A stretch of DNA of 64,000 nt from assembly GCA_963757945.1 (NCBI GenBank), contig CAVWTN010000002.1, forward strand, positions 1,178,001-1,242,000. The letters run 5' to 3'. A program made the position numbers and the translations under genes. Below are positions 50,058 to 60,196 of the stretch, piece by piece. Within the stretch, counting starts at the first letter, position 1. The number at the start of each line of letters is the position of its first letter. This DNA is from CAVWTN01 sp963757945. Its GTDB lineage: Bacteria; Vulcanimicrobiota; Vulcanimicrobiia; Vulcanimicrobiales; Vulcanimicrobiaceae. A model generated the notes under the pieces. The model was not told the origin of the DNA, ran no database searches, and worked only from the letters and a program-made list of their open reading frames with translations.

Positions 50058-52532
50058 GTGAGACACTTGCGCGCGCTCGATCGCCCAAAACAGAGCGGGC
50101 CCAAGCTCTTCCCGCGGCTGCTCTTCGCCCTTGCGGCTTTGACTTGGCTCGGCACTTTGATCGCGTTCTGCTACGGTGCCCTCCTTCCGGTCCCGGAGCA
50201 ACAATTCGTTTCCAAGCCGGAGCGGTCGATTCTCCTGGGCCTAAAGGGCGTCCAGAGCCTCGGCTCAGAGACTCTCGACACATTCTCATCGGCCGATACC
50301 AGCAGGGGCGTGATCTTGGGTTCGTCCCGTCACAAGGGGCTTTCCTCGAGCAAGGTCACATGGACCCTCAATTCGCGCACAATGTCGCGCTTCGTTTCCA
50401 ATTCCGACAGTTGGTCTTCCAAGGTCGTAATCGATGCCTTTCAGCCGCCACGAGCATACGTTCCGGGCGGAAGCTTCGACGTATATGTCAACGGCACGCT
50501 ACGTGCCCACGTTCCTCTCGATGTCGCTTCCTTTGAAAAAGGAGGTTTACGCGCGTTCCTTGCATCGCCTCGCGCCATGCCGCTGGAGGCGATTCCCTTC
50601 GCATGGGCTTTCAGACCGTACTGTAACACCGTTCCCCTGACTGCGAACGACCTAACGCGCGACGAGCAAACGGTGACGCTTGAGACGGACGGCTACGCAC
50701 TTTGGTCGGTGCGATCGGTCTTCATGTATACGACCTTCGTCCCGAAGAACGGTCGACTGTTCCAGAATCGAGCGATTACTTTGTCGCTTGCCGCGATCGT
50801 TTTTTCACTCCTAGCGATTTGCATCTTCATGCTACTGCGCCAGGCGAACCGCGTCGCGGGGCCGTTCGGATTATTCGCCGCAGCCGCTACGCTGGCGCTT
50901 TCGCTCATCACGCAAGATCCGTGGGACCTTCGCGTCTGGCAACAATTGCTCGATATTGTCGCGTTCGGCGGAGGATCTCCCGCCTATGCGTGGACAGGCA
51001 CGCCACTTTGGGCGTTCCTGCCCGGCGTGCTCGCACCGATCATCGCAGCCTGGAACGACGTGTTCGGTCAAGTGCCGCAGATCGTCGACATCGTTACCTT
51101 AAAGATTGCGCTCTGGATCGCATTTTCGTTCGTTGCGACGCAGCTCGCCGGCCTTGCTCCTCCTGCCTGGCAACGGTCCGTCCTTCTTGTCTGGCTCGTA
51201 TCACCTTTCAGCCTCTACCTAGTCAGCTGGGGCGTGCGAGACCTCGTATCGACCGCACTTGCACTTCTTGCCATACGGCAGTGCATGGCGAAGCGCCTAA
51301 TTCTCGGGACGCTCGCAGTCGGCGCCGCCGCATCCATTGACGAATACTTCGTTCCACTCCTCGTGCTGCCGGCGCTCGTTTATATCTTGACGAGAGAAAG
51401 GGCGACGGCGGCCCTCGTGAAAGGATGTGGCTTGGCAGCACTTGCGTTCGCATTAGTAGCCGTGCAGTGGATCGCGGTAGGGCCTCGATACGCCTCCAGC
51501 GTCCTCAGTTTTCGGCTGGGCGTCACGTTCATGGATGCGACATGGCAGTTCCTACTTCAGAGCATCGGGATGTTGCCCGCCTTCGTAGTGGCCAACCAGC
51601 AGATCGTGTTCATCGTGCTATACGTCTGCCTTTGCAGCACCTTTCTGGCGAGGCTCTTGCGGCTTACTATTGCAGGCGAAGTATTCACTGCAAAGCAGGC
51701 CGTTGCCGTCGCCTTGCGCCCACTCTCCGGCTGTGTCGGCGCTTTTTTTCTGAGCTACGGCCAAGCCGACTTTCAGGAATGGTTCGGGCTTATCGCGCTT
51801 CTGCAAGTCGTCTCGTTCCGCCGCACGCGCATGTGTTGGCTCGTATTCACTCTTCTGCTAATCGCCGGCCTCGATCTATACGCTCACCTCGGGCTCAGGG
51901 AGTACCTCAGCCCCGCATTATTTCGGATCAATGACGCGGGAATCTGGGCTATCCGCAGCTCCATCGACCACGTTTTGATCGCGACCTGCCTCGGGTTCAT
52001 CGCAGTCGCAGTCCTGGCCCTTGCTACCAATCGTTTTGCTCGTCTTTGGAGCGATTCATCTGCGACGGTCTTGCTGGTCTGGCTGGCAGCCCTGCTATCT
52101 GCATCCATCGAACCAATCTTTTCCGACCTGGTTCTCCTCAGCGGCGCACTCTTCGCGATGTTTATACTCATCAGCCGCGTCGCTGCGACGACGTCCGGGC
52201 CCCAAAACATCGAGCCTCGCCAGGCGTCATTCCTTGCCGGCTTCCTGATTCTAGTCGCGGTCGTTCCGACCACCGTGCTGGTGCTTTTCTTCCTTGCTTT
52301 TGCTCTCGTCCTCTACGGTTCGGCGCGGACTCGAGCCGCGATCTCCCGCCTAACGGCCATTGATTGGGTCTTGATCTGCAGCGCCGCGTCTATGCAGATC
52401 GCGGCACCGGCAAGTTCCAGCATGCTCGCGTCGGCCGGCCTCGTGACGGTTGCGTGGTGCTTCGCCTGCCTCCTAATCTTGCTTGGTTCCGGCTATCTAC
52501 TTTCACAACAGGAGGCGGACGGCAGCCTTTGA
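50058..52532 (+). CDS. Large polytopic membrane protein (GT-C-like)
   Basis: 824 residues from GTG 50058. One N-terminal membrane helix, a periplasmic domain of about 200 residues (FQPPRAYVPGGSFDVYVNG), then more than ten helices. The loop QDPWDLRVWQQLLDIVAFGG and the WAFLPGVLAPIIAAWNDVFG segment recall GT-C mannosyltransferases, where acidic loop residues are catalytic. It probably transfers a sugar from a lipid-linked donor outside the membrane. Not certain; it could be a polymerase. Confidence 0.6.
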   Translation: MRHLRALDRPKQSGPKLFPRLLFALAALTWLGTLIAFCYGALLPVPEQQFVSKPERSILLGLKGVQSLGSETLDTFSSADTSRGVILGSSRHKGLSSSKVTWTLNSRTMSRFVSNSDSWSSKVVIDAFQPPRAYVPGGSFDVYVNGTLRAHVPLDVASFEKGGLRAFLASPRAMPLEAIPFAWAFRPYCNTVPLTANDLTRDEQTVTLETDGYALWSVRSVFMYTTFVPKNGRLFQNRAITLSLAAIVFSLLAICIFMLLRQANRVAGPFGLFAAAATLALSLITQDPWDLRVWQQLLDIVAFGGGSPAYAWTGTPLWAFLPGVLAPIIAAWNDVFGQVPQIVDIVTLKIALWIAFSFVATQLAGLAPPAWQRSVLLVWLVSPFSLYLVSWGVRDLVSTALALLAIRQCMAKRLILGTLAVGAAASIDEYFVPLLVLPALVYILTRERATAALVKGCGLAALAFALVAVQWIAVGPRYASSVLSFRLGVTFMDATWQFLLQSIGMLPAFVVANQQIVFIVLYVCLCSTFLARLLRLTIAGEVFTAKQAVAVALRPLSGCVGAFFLSYGQADFQEWFGLIALLQVVSFRRTRMCWLVFTLLLIAGLDLYAHLGLREYLSPALFRINDAGIWAIRSSIDHVLIATCLGFIAVAVLALATNRFARLWSDSSATVLLVWLAALLSASIEPIFSDLVLLSGALFAMFILISRVAATTSGPQNIEPRQASFLAGFLILVAVVPTTVLVLFFLAFALVLYGSARTRAAISRLTAIDWVLICSAASMQIAAPASSSMLASAGLVTVAWCFACLLILLGSGYLLSQQEADGSL

Positions 52533-52581
52533 ACGGCACTTGGATACGGTCGACGCTCACGTATCCAGCGGAGTGCAAGAA

Positions 52582-53334
52582 ATGGCTGAGCCGGCGACAG
52601 ACCTTGAGGATTACGCGCGCTGGGCGCGGTCACATCCGTTCTTCTATCGCAACTATCGTTTTCCGGAGATCTACTACCGAGCCTTGGAGGGCTTGGGCGG
52701 CACCTACGCCGATGTTGGAGCCGGCGACGGAATCAAGCTCCGGCTAGCGATCGATCAGCGCGCACTAAGAGCGTTCTCCACGATCCTCGCGATCGAGTTA
52801 TCGCAAACCCGAGCGACGGAATTGGTCAACTACCTCCCGGAGGCGCGCTGCATAGTCGCTGATGCGGCTTGCCTTCCGCTTGATGACGCATCCGTGGACT
52901 TTCTCTTCTGCGACCAGGTGATCGAGCATGTGCCGAGTGACCTCGAAGCGGCCATCGAGATTCGCCGCGTTCTTCGGCTCGGAGGAAGAGCTCTGATTGG
53001 TTCAGTCCTGAGACACCGTGGCGGTTGGTTTTATCACCGAAACGGAGGCCATTGGCGGCTCGACCCAACGCACGTCAGAGAATACTCCTCGCAGGCAGAG
53101 TATCATCTCGTGTTCGCAAAGGCGGGGCTGCGAGTGATCGACGACCAAACGGCGTCGATTCAGTTCCCCGTGTCCGACGTACTGCTCAGGCTATTGATGC
53201 GTGGTGGTCTTGTTCCGACGGAGGATTCTGCAGTGGCAGTAGGCGGCACACACATGTTTCGATTACTCTCCAAGATCACTTTAGCAATTCCTCGCTATTC
53301 GTTGTGCTACTCGACGGTCGAGCGCTGCGCTTGA
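52582..53334 (+). CDS. Class I SAM-dependent methyltransferase A
   Basis: 250 residues from ATG 52582; the open frame upstream overlaps the membrane protein gene and is not used. TYADVGAGDGIKLRLAID is motif I, DFLFCDQVIEHVPSDLEAAI is motifs II/III, RRVLRLGGRALIGSVL follows. It is probably a sugar O-methyltransferase acting in glycan synthesis. The gene's 3' end is repeated 860 bases downstream. Confidence 0.82.
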   Translation: MAEPATDLEDYARWARSHPFFYRNYRFPEIYYRALEGLGGTYADVGAGDGIKLRLAIDQRALRAFSTILAIELSQTRATELVNYLPEARCIVADAACLPLDDASVDFLFCDQVIEHVPSDLEAAIEIRRVLRLGGRALIGSVLRHRGGWFYHRNGGHWRLDPTHVREYSSQAEYHLVFAKAGLRVIDDQTASIQFPVSDVLLRLLMRGGLVPTEDSAVAVGGTHMFRLLSKITLAIPRYSLCYSTVERCA

Positions 53335-53336
53335 GG
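53312..53336. repeat. 25-bp direct repeat, left copy
   Basis: CGACGGTCGAGCGCT plus 10 bases, differing from 54198-54222 at 2 of 25 positions. It includes the end of methyltransferase A. Weaker similarity continues about 20 bases to either side. Confidence 0.75.
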
Positions 53337-53527
53337 TCCGCGCCTGAGCCGCGGAATCACTCCTGCGCGGCGTTCGCCGCCGATGGCCGCAGCAACTCGT
53401 GGGACTATGGAAAAGCTCATTCCGCGACGGCCGCGATCTGCGCTACTCGCTCCCATCGATCCCGCTGGTCACGAAGGCTCCTGTTGCAAGCTCCAATGCC
53501 AATGGCTTTATTGAGGGAGAGATTCAG

Positions 53528-54121
53528 ATGGAAGAGGTGAAGTCACAATGGGGGAAGACCGCGTGCACCAAGAAGGCAAACTTCTATCTGAAACACGCAG
53601 TAGGGAAGATCCTTGACTACGGTTGCGGTTACGGGTCCTACGGTCTATACATGAAATCTAAGGGATTTGCCGTTGTATTTGCGGATGTTGATCCGGAGTT
53701 CTTGAAAAGCATAGCCTGTGACGCAAAGGATAAAGTGCTCGTTCGTGACCTAGATTCATTCCCGTTTAGAGACAATGAATTCAACACACTGCTCTTAGGA
53801 GACGTAATAGAGCATGTGGAAGATCTCCCTGCTTTCTGGAAAGAGGCAACCAGAATAACATCAGATGCTATCTTGGTTTCCGTTCCTCGTAGAGAAACGC
53901 CTAGGATTGTCAAGCTCATGGGAATGACCTGGCGGGCTTACGAAGATCCCACCCACAAGAGGTACTTTGAGCCGGCCGATCTCAAGCACTTGATCAATGC
54001 GAAGTTTGATACATGTGAAGTATTGAAATACTATCCAAGGAAGCGACTTGATATTCTGTTTAACGCTTTAGAGTGGATCGGCTTTTTCCCAGGATATCTC
54101 GCAACTTACAAGAGCCGATAA
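53528..54121 (+). CDS. Low-GC SAM-dependent methyltransferase B
   Basis: 197 residues from ATG 53528. ILDYGCGYGSYGLYMKSKG is motif I, LLLGDVIEHVEDLPAFWKE motifs II/III; the C-terminal KRYFEPADLKHLINAKF is usual for this family. Base composition is about 45 percent GC by eye, against about 65 percent around it, and codons end in A or T often. The block 53337-54197 is bracketed by direct repeats. Recent transfer is likely. Confidence 0.8.
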   Translation: MEEVKSQWGKTACTKKANFYLKHAVGKILDYGCGYGSYGLYMKSKGFAVVFADVDPEFLKSIACDAKDKVLVRDLDSFPFRDNEFNTLLLGDVIEHVEDLPAFWKEATRITSDAILVSVPRRETPRIVKLMGMTWRAYEDPTHKRYFEPADLKHLINAKFDTCEVLKYYPRKRLDILFNALEWIGFFPGYLATYKSR

Positions 54122-54197
54122 GGCTTTCCATCTTCCCCTGACACATCTGCTATGGCTTCAAGATCAACTGAGAAGCATCGCTGTTCGAACTCTTACG

Positions 54198-54222
54198 CGA
54201 CGGTCGAGCGCTACGATTGAGG
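54198..54222. repeat. 25-bp direct repeat, right copy
   Basis: Matches 53312-53336 at 23 of 25 positions. It contains the last codons of the convergent membrane protein gene at 54211-56475. Confidence 0.75.
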
Positions 54223-56475
54223 AACACGCCTCAACGATAGAACCGCTGTCGCTACGAGCATCAGCAACCACAGCGCGAGAACCGCACCGAGAGTAGCGCG
54301 AAAAGTCCGGTCCGGCGAAAAGTCCGTATGTGGGTTCACGCATTGACCGACAATCCAGCCATTCGCGTAGGCGTCTACAAGCGCATTTGGTTTGATTGAC
54401 CTGCCGTCCGCGCAACCCAAGCGCCAGCGGTCGTCGAACGATTCGCGTATCCAAAGAAGCGACTGACGCCCAGTGTTGATCTCGTCGACTTGACGCACGA
54501 GCGCGTCGTCGATTCCTCGCGGACTGCACGACGAATAGGCGGTCAAGCCGGGCTGCACGAGTGCTAGGCACCAAAGGGAATTGCGGTGCTCGTAGCGCCA
54601 CGCGCATTGAGAAGCCGGCGGCAGTTCCGCGCTCCATCGCATCACGGAAGATTGCGGTAGGCAGGACATCTCCGGCATCGCGGGCAGCCAGCGCTGCGTC
54701 TGTACCCATCCCTCCGCGGGGTTCGTCTTGAAGCCGTAAGGCTTTACGGCGATCGCCGGCGGACCGGGTGGAGGACTTAGCAAGTGCACCTCTCTCGGGA
54801 GCGTGAGGACGTTGGTCCAAGTCGGCACGCCGGCGCGCGCCAGTCGAGCGCGTTGCGCTGCCCTCAGATCGGTGGGCTGACCCGCGCCTTCATAGATTTC
54901 CGGGTTTTCGGGGGAAGCCGGTTGAGGCGGCGCCCTCTTACGCACTGCCAGCAGCTTCGCCGTCTGCGGATCGAGGAATTCTCCGTACCGGTTTTCAATG
55001 CTTCGACGATAGATCGCGACGTGGACGCCGAGCCTTGGCGCGACGTCCACGAGCGAACCCGGGGCTTGCGAGAACCAAAACGCTAAGCGCTCCGGATCGC
55101 TGCCGTACGTCGCAGATGCCGACGGCCCGTCCGGAGGCCCAAAGGAATCAGTGCCGCCGGACCAGGCACCCGGCAGAGCCAAACTCGGGCTCCCAGGCAG
55201 CCAGAGAACGCGCCCAAACGCCTTGCGGCCGTCGTTGAGGCTGTCGATCAACGCCGACCGAGCGGAGGGCGCGGCCGCCTGTACCGGCCGTACGTAGGGC
55301 GAGAGATCCACGCAAATCAGGGTCAGCGCCGCAAGAGCGCCGAGCAGCCGAATCGCTCCGTTGCGTGTGCCCACTGCAGCGGCGCAAATCAGCGCAGTCC
55401 CTAAAGCGAGCAGGACGGTAAAGTGGTAGAACTCGCGGATCGCCGTCGCTAAGCTCGTCGCGGAGAAGATATAGTTCAGAGCCGGAGCGAGGGGGCCGGC
55501 GAGTCCACTCGATACGAGTGCGCCGACAGAGACGAGAGACACGCCCGTGAGAATTAGCGAAAGCCGCTGCGTGAATTCGGAGCCGCGCGCGATCGTGCGC
55601 AGCGAGGCGAAAGCGGCGCCTACCGCAGCGACAAGAGCGCCGATAGCGACGTCCGTGGCGAGCGGTAAGCGGTCCCCGAGCCTATGCGAAGCGAAACCGC
55701 CGATGTATCGGAAGCCCGCAACCGCGTCGAGGAGCGGCTGGCTCAGAGCCCTCTGCCAATCCTGGGTAGCGAACAACGGATATGTCGCTGCGCTGCTCGC
55801 AGCCTCCGACATGATGAGATAGTCGGGCGCGTGCGACGCGATCGCCAGAAGGAGTACAACGACGAGGCTCCGCAGGCGCCCGGGCGTCCATGGCGGTCCC
55901 GCGGTCAAGAGAGCCGCGATCGGCAACAAGATGATGAATTGAAATTGACCGAGCGCGATTGCCCCGGCGGCGCCTCCGATGAGGATGAGCCGGCGCGACT
56001 TCGCTCCCTTTCGAATGCAAGCACACACTAGCGGGAGCATTGCATAGGAAAGCAGATAGTAGGTGTGCCCCGCGCCAAACTTGTTGAGGAGAACTGGGGA
56101 GGCCACATATGCAGCAGCCCCAAGATTTGCCCCGACGTTTCCGGCGCCGTACGACTGAAGCAGCAGCCTCGTTCCGAGCGCCGAACCCACGGCGACGAGC
56201 GTGATGAAGGCTATCAGCGCCAACGCCGGCCCCAAAGCGACACATAAGCTGTAAAGGATTAGGGCGTCGAGGATAGCGGTCGGGGCTCCCGATGCGTAGC
56301 CGAGCCCACCTTCATGCCAAACCCCGAAGGAATCCGAGAGGCTTGCGAGCGCTTGGGCCCGCGTCAGCGGCCACGCCCAGTCCTGTTGAAAGAGCGGGAT
56401 GCCGCCGGCACAATCCACGATGACTACGAGAGCTACGACCACGATGAGCATCGCGCGAGCTAGCTGTGCCCACAA
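54211..56475 (-). CDS. Large polytopic membrane protein, possible GT-C glycosyltransferase
   Basis: 754 residues from TTG 56475 (ATG 56451 is the alternative). About eleven helices occupy the first 420 residues, starting MLIVVVALVVIVDCAGG, with an early FQQDWAWPLT loop that may hold the catalytic Asp. A periplasmic domain of about 300 residues with several Cys pairs follows, then a last helix (LGAVLALWLLMLVATAVLSL). The layout resembles YfhO/arabinofuranosyltransferase-like membrane enzymes. The reaction is unknown. Confidence 0.55.
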   Translation of the reverse strand: MWAQLARAMLIVVVALVVIVDCAGGIPLFQQDWAWPLTRAQALASLSDSFGVWHEGGLGYASGAPTAILDALILYSLCVALGPALALIAFITLVAVGSALGTRLLLQSYGAGNVGANLGAAAYVASPVLLNKFGAGHTYYLLSYAMLPLVCACIRKGAKSRRLILIGGAAGAIALGQFQFIILLPIAALLTAGPPWTPGRLRSLVVVLLLAIASHAPDYLIMSEAASSAATYPLFATQDWQRALSQPLLDAVAGFRYIGGFASHRLGDRLPLATDVAIGALVAAVGAAFASLRTIARGSEFTQRLSLILTGVSLVSVGALVSSGLAGPLAPALNYIFSATSLATAIREFYHFTVLLALGTALICAAAVGTRNGAIRLLGALAALTLICVDLSPYVRPVQAAAPSARSALIDSLNDGRKAFGRVLWLPGSPSLALPGAWSGGTDSFGPPDGPSASATYGSDPERLAFWFSQAPGSLVDVAPRLGVHVAIYRRSIENRYGEFLDPQTAKLLAVRKRAPPQPASPENPEIYEGAGQPTDLRAAQRARLARAGVPTWTNVLTLPREVHLLSPPPGPPAIAVKPYGFKTNPAEGWVQTQRWLPAMPEMSCLPQSSVMRWSAELPPASQCAWRYEHRNSLWCLALVQPGLTAYSSCSPRGIDDALVRQVDEINTGRQSLLWIRESFDDRWRLGCADGRSIKPNALVDAYANGWIVGQCVNPHTDFSPDRTFRATLGAVLALWLLMLVATAVLSLRRVPQS

Positions 56476-56777
56476 GAACTCAGGCTTCCTTACCCGCGCC
56501 GTAAGGGATATCGCGGGCCCGCCTATCTTTGGCAGTTTCGCCGTACAGCTAGGACGAGCCGTCCGTTCCGCCGACCTTGCGAAAAGCTCTCGGCCGAAGC
56601 CTGGAGCGCAGCAGCGCGCGGGAGCGGCTTGTCATTTTCTAGCTCGGAAGGACGCAGCGTTTCAGACACGGACGTGTTGTTCTTTATGGTAGCTTCGTGC
56701 CCTTCGGTCGCGTTCGTAGCCGATCGACCGCCACCGCGCGTGCGGCCGCAATCATCCTCGGCAAAATCTGTGCGAGG
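56476..56777. other. Intergenic region, nothing recognised
   Basis: 302 bases between two leftward genes. It should contain the promoter for the membrane protein gene, but no clear -35/-10 pair is visible. Short frames here have no recognisable features. Confidence 0.4.
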
Positions 56778-58064
56778 TCAGGTATGGCTCCCTATCGGCT
56801 GCCGCGTGCGTCGACCCAGGCTCTGCCAAGGAATCAGAGACTGCAAGAAGCCCAGTGCATTGCCGATGAGCAGAATGTGGATCACGGCGCGAATAGTCGT
56901 GTGATAGAAGGTGATGGCGAGGAACTCGCCGATCGCGACCAGCACCAGGCCCACGACGAAAGCGTAGTTCTGCCTCCCTATCCTATATGCCGAGACGATC
57001 GACGTCGCTCCGAGGGCGACCATCGCCAATGCGTACTCCACAAGATACGGGATGATCGGCAAATAGTCGCCGCCGACCATCGCGCGGACGATTACCTGTG
57101 GGAAACCTAATAGGAGGAGCAGCCCCGCTCCCGACGTTAGGGCACTCAAAGACAACGCGAGGACTAACGAGTTGCGCGACGAGGTCCCGAGCACGCGTTG
57201 CGATGCGGCCCTGGGGAGAATCACCGCCGGCAAGACGCCTAAGACAAAGAGAAAGACCTTTCCGATTAGCGACGTTGCGCTATAGAGGCCGGCAGTAGTC
57301 GCATCGAAGTAGTGCTTCACGAGCACAACATCGAGAAAACTCGGAACCGTGATAGCGACAGAGCTAGCGGCCGCGACTACGATCAGTTTCACCAACACGC
57401 TTGCATCGATCGGCGCCGGCTCCGACGGCGAACGTCTAAGAAACCGGGCGGAATACCACGCATAGGTAGCGCTAAATAGACTTGCAAGGAACATCCCCCC
57501 GACTGCGCCGATCAGCCCGAGACCCGCAACGATCGCCAAGCCGCCAATGAGCACTTTGCCGAAGCCCTCGCATAGCAGCACAACGGACAATGCTGCGAAG
57601 TCCTGTGCGCCCTGAAGCGTGCTTCGCAGGACTCCCGCAGCTAAGCCAAGGCAGATGAGCGCTCCGGTGAGCACCAACGCCGGCATGCTCGCGATCGAGA
57701 GATATGCGCCGATCTGCGCGCGGAATGCGCCAAACAGCACGACGATCACGACGCCGAGCGACAGAGCGATCGAAAGGAGCTGCGAGCAGAACCAGCGCGC
57801 ATGGCCGCGTTCGCCTGCTGCGATGAACTCCGCCACGTACTTCGCCACGATCGTGCCCATGACCGCCGACGGGATCGAGATCAATGAAACGAGTGAGATG
57901 AGCGCGGACACCTCACCGTACACCTGCGGCCCAAGCCTGTGACTAGCGATGAAGTGGAACCCGTAGTTGCAGGCATTCAGCGCCATCGTCGCACTGAACA
58001 GCAACGCACTGTTCCGGGCGAAGTCACTCCGCACGATCGCCTGGACTCGCGAGCTTCGAATCAA
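56778..58064 (-). CDS. Polysaccharide flippase (MOP/Wzx-like), second copy
   Basis: 428 residues from TTG 58064, five bases after GGAAGG; the frame extends upstream but that part is antisense to the epimerase gene. About 12 to 14 helices. ACNYGFHFIASHRLGPQVYG and IPSAVMGTIVAKYVAEF match the equivalent segments of the flippase at 19.6 kb, so they are diverged paralogues. It probably exports a second glycan or lipid-linked unit. Confidence 0.82.
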   Translation of the reverse strand: MIRSSRVQAIVRSDFARNSALLFSATMALNACNYGFHFIASHRLGPQVYGEVSALISLVSLISIPSAVMGTIVAKYVAEFIAAGERGHARWFCSQLLSIALSLGVVIVVLFGAFRAQIGAYLSIASMPALVLTGALICLGLAAGVLRSTLQGAQDFAALSVVLLCEGFGKVLIGGLAIVAGLGLIGAVGGMFLASLFSATYAWYSARFLRRSPSEPAPIDASVLVKLIVVAAASSVAITVPSFLDVVLVKHYFDATTAGLYSATSLIGKVFLFVLGVLPAVILPRAASQRVLGTSSRNSLVLALSLSALTSGAGLLLLLGFPQVIVRAMVGGDYLPIIPYLVEYALAMVALGATSIVSAYRIGRQNYAFVVGLVLVAIGEFLAITFYHTTIRAVIHILLIGNALGFLQSLIPWQSLGRRTRQPIGSHT

Positions 58065-58253
58065 ATGCTGCCTTCCATAACGCGAAGCTTCGCTGCCTGT
58101 GGGCCTCCCAGACCCCTGCCGAGATGACGCCGCACCGCATGCCCCTCGTGCCGAGTTCTGCTTCGCGAGTGAATCGGAAAGACTCTCTCGGGCCCAGCTT
58201 GCGCCGACCCCCGAGCGGGATTCCCCACCCCCTTCGAGTAGCTGACTAGGGAC

Positions 58254-59297
58254 ATGCGCATCCTCGTTACCGGAGGGGCCGGGTATCTCGGCGCCGTCCT
58301 CTGTCGTCGCCTCATCGAGGCGGGGCACGTGCCGGTCGTGCTCGACCGCCTTTTCTGGGGGGCAGGCCCAATCCAGGACCTCGGGGTCGAGACGATCGCG
58401 GGCGACGTCCGGGCCTGGCGCGACGAGTGGCTGAACGGGGTCGACGCCGTCGCCCACCTCGCCGGGCTCTCGAACGACCCGACGGCCGAGTACAACACCG
58501 AGGCGAACTGGCAGATGAACGCCGTCGCGGCCGAGACGATCGGCGCGGCCTGCAAGCGCTGCGGCATCCGGCGGCTGACCTTCGCCTCGAGCGCCTCGAT
58601 CTACGATACCGAGCAATCCTCGAGCGAGCTGGACCGCTCCCCCGTCATGTGCGACGAGGAGACGGTCGTCCAGCCGCGCGGCGCCTACTCCATCTCCAAG
58701 CGCCACGCCGAGCGCGTCCTGCTCGACGTCGCCGACGACTCCTTTGCCCCGACGATCCTGCGCCAGGGGACGGTCTACGGCTACAGCCCGCGCATGCGCT
58801 TCGACCTCGTCGTGAACACGTTCATCAAGGACGCGCTGATCAAGCGCCGGCTGCTCTTGCACGGCGGCGGCTGGATGTGGCGCCCGCTCGTCGACGTCGA
58901 GGACGTCGCGCGCGCGCACATCATGATCCTCCAAGCGCCGCTCGAAACGGTGCGCAACCAGATCTTCAACGTCCTCGAGGAGAACTACCAGATCCGCCAG
59001 CTCGCGATGCTCGTCGCCGGCTCTCTCGCGCTCTTGCCGAAGCCGATCGCCGTGAGCCTGATCGAGGCGCCGCTGCCGAAGCTCGTGCGAAACTACCGTA
59101 TGTCCAACGCGAAGCTCAGCCGGGCCCTCGGCTTCACGCCCTCGCGCACGGTCCTCGAAAGCGTCGAGGACATGCTGCACCGCCTGCCGATCGACGACAT
59201 CGAGGCTCTCGCGCATCCCCGCCACTACAACATTCAGTGGATGACCCTGCTCGAAAATGTCCACCGCGAGCAGGCTTCGTTCCCGGGAATCTACTAG
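58254..59297 (+). CDS. NAD-dependent epimerase/dehydratase (extended SDR)
   Basis: 347 residues. MRILVTGGAGYLGAVLCRRL is the NAD motif; HLAGLSNDPTAEYN, FASSASIYD and the catalytic YSISKRHAER follow, then LRQGTVYGYSPRMRFDLVVN. The NDPTAEYN form is typical of a group of sugar epimerases near polysaccharide genes. It is divergent from the flippase and eight bases ahead of the RmlD-like gene. The sugar nucleotide is unknown. Confidence 0.87.
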   Translation: MRILVTGGAGYLGAVLCRRLIEAGHVPVVLDRLFWGAGPIQDLGVETIAGDVRAWRDEWLNGVDAVAHLAGLSNDPTAEYNTEANWQMNAVAAETIGAACKRCGIRRLTFASSASIYDTEQSSSELDRSPVMCDEETVVQPRGAYSISKRHAERVLLDVADDSFAPTILRQGTVYGYSPRMRFDLVVNTFIKDALIKRRLLLHGGGWMWRPLVDVEDVARAHIMILQAPLETVRNQIFNVLEENYQIRQLAMLVAGSLALLPKPIAVSLIEAPLPKLVRNYRMSNAKLSRALGFTPSRTVLESVEDMLHRLPIDDIEALAHPRHYNIQWMTLLENVHREQASFPGIY

Positions 59298-59305
59298 AGT
59301 CCATC

Positions 59306-60196
59306 GTGAGCGAACGCATAGCAATCGTCGGCGCCAACGGACAACTCGGGCGCGCCCTCCTGGACGCTTTCGCCGAAGAAGATCCGATCGCGCTGCAGCG
59401 GCCCGAAGTCGATCTCGAAGATCCCGCGACCCTGGTCGAGGCGCTCGAGCGCTACCGGCCCTCGCTGTTGATCAACACCGCGGCCTATCACGACGTCGCG
59501 CTCTGCGAGCTCAACCCGAAGAAGGCGTTCGAAATCAACGCGCTCGCCGTCGATTCGCTCGCTGCTGCCTGCACCGCGGCCGGCGTCGTGCTCGCGCACG
59601 TCAGCACCGACTACGTCTTCGAAGGCGAAGCGACGAGCCCGTACGGCGAAGACGATCTCGCGATCCCCGTCAACGTGTACGGCGCTTCCAAGCTCGCGGG
59701 CGAACATCTGCTCGCGCGGCACGCCCGCGAGCATTTCATCTTCCGCACGAGCGGCCTCTTCGGCGTCCACGAATCCGCGACGAAGGGGCTCACGTTCGTC
59801 GAGCGGATGATCCGCGCCGCGGGCGCGGGCACGCCGTTGAAGGTCGTCGACAACATCCACTTCTCGCCGTCGTACGTGCCGCACGTCGTCGCCGCGATGT
59901 GGCGCATCATCGAACTCGGCGCCTACGGCACCTATCACGTCACGAACGCGGGCGTCTGCTCCTGGTACGATCTCGCGGAGGAGGCGATCCGCCAGGCCGG
60001 CATCTCCGCCACGATCGAGCGCGTCCAAGCGGATCCCACCCAGACGCCCCGCCGGCCGCGCTACTCGGCGCTCGCGCACCGCGGCATCGAGCGGCTCGGC
60101 ATCGCCGACTTGCCCGATTGGCGCCAAGGCGTCGCCGACTACCTCGCGCTCGAGCACCCGAACCTCGTCGCGAGCGAGGCACCGCGCCCGGCTTGA
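59306..60196 (+). CDS. rfbD: dTDP-4-dehydrorhamnose reductase-like protein (RmlD)
   Basis: 296 residues from GTG 59306. AIVGANGQLGRALLDAF is the NADPH motif; INTAAYHDVALCELNPKKAF, HVSTDYVFEGEATSPYGED and the catalytic YGASKLAGEHLL are standard RmlD sequence. It normally makes dTDP-rhamnose from the 4-keto sugar. RmlA, B and C are not in the window, so the substrate is not proven. Confidence 0.88.
   Translation: MSERIAIVGANGQLGRALLDAFAEEDPIALQRPEVDLEDPATLVEALERYRPSLLINTAAYHDVALCELNPKKAFEINALAVDSLAAACTAAGVVLAHVSTDYVFEGEATSPYGEDDLAIPVNVYGASKLAGEHLLARHAREHFIFRTSGLFGVHESATKGLTFVERMIRAAGAGTPLKVVDNIHFSPSYVPHVVAAMWRIIELGAYGTYHVTNAGVCSWYDLAEEAIRQAGISATIERVQADPTQTPRRPRYSALAHRGIERLGIADLPDWRQGVADYLALEHPNLVASEAPRPA

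Noticed and set aside
58070..59324. Upstream extension of the second flippase frame to 848 residues
   Set aside because: The extension is antisense to the epimerase gene; TTG 58064 with GGAAGG gives a normal flippase.
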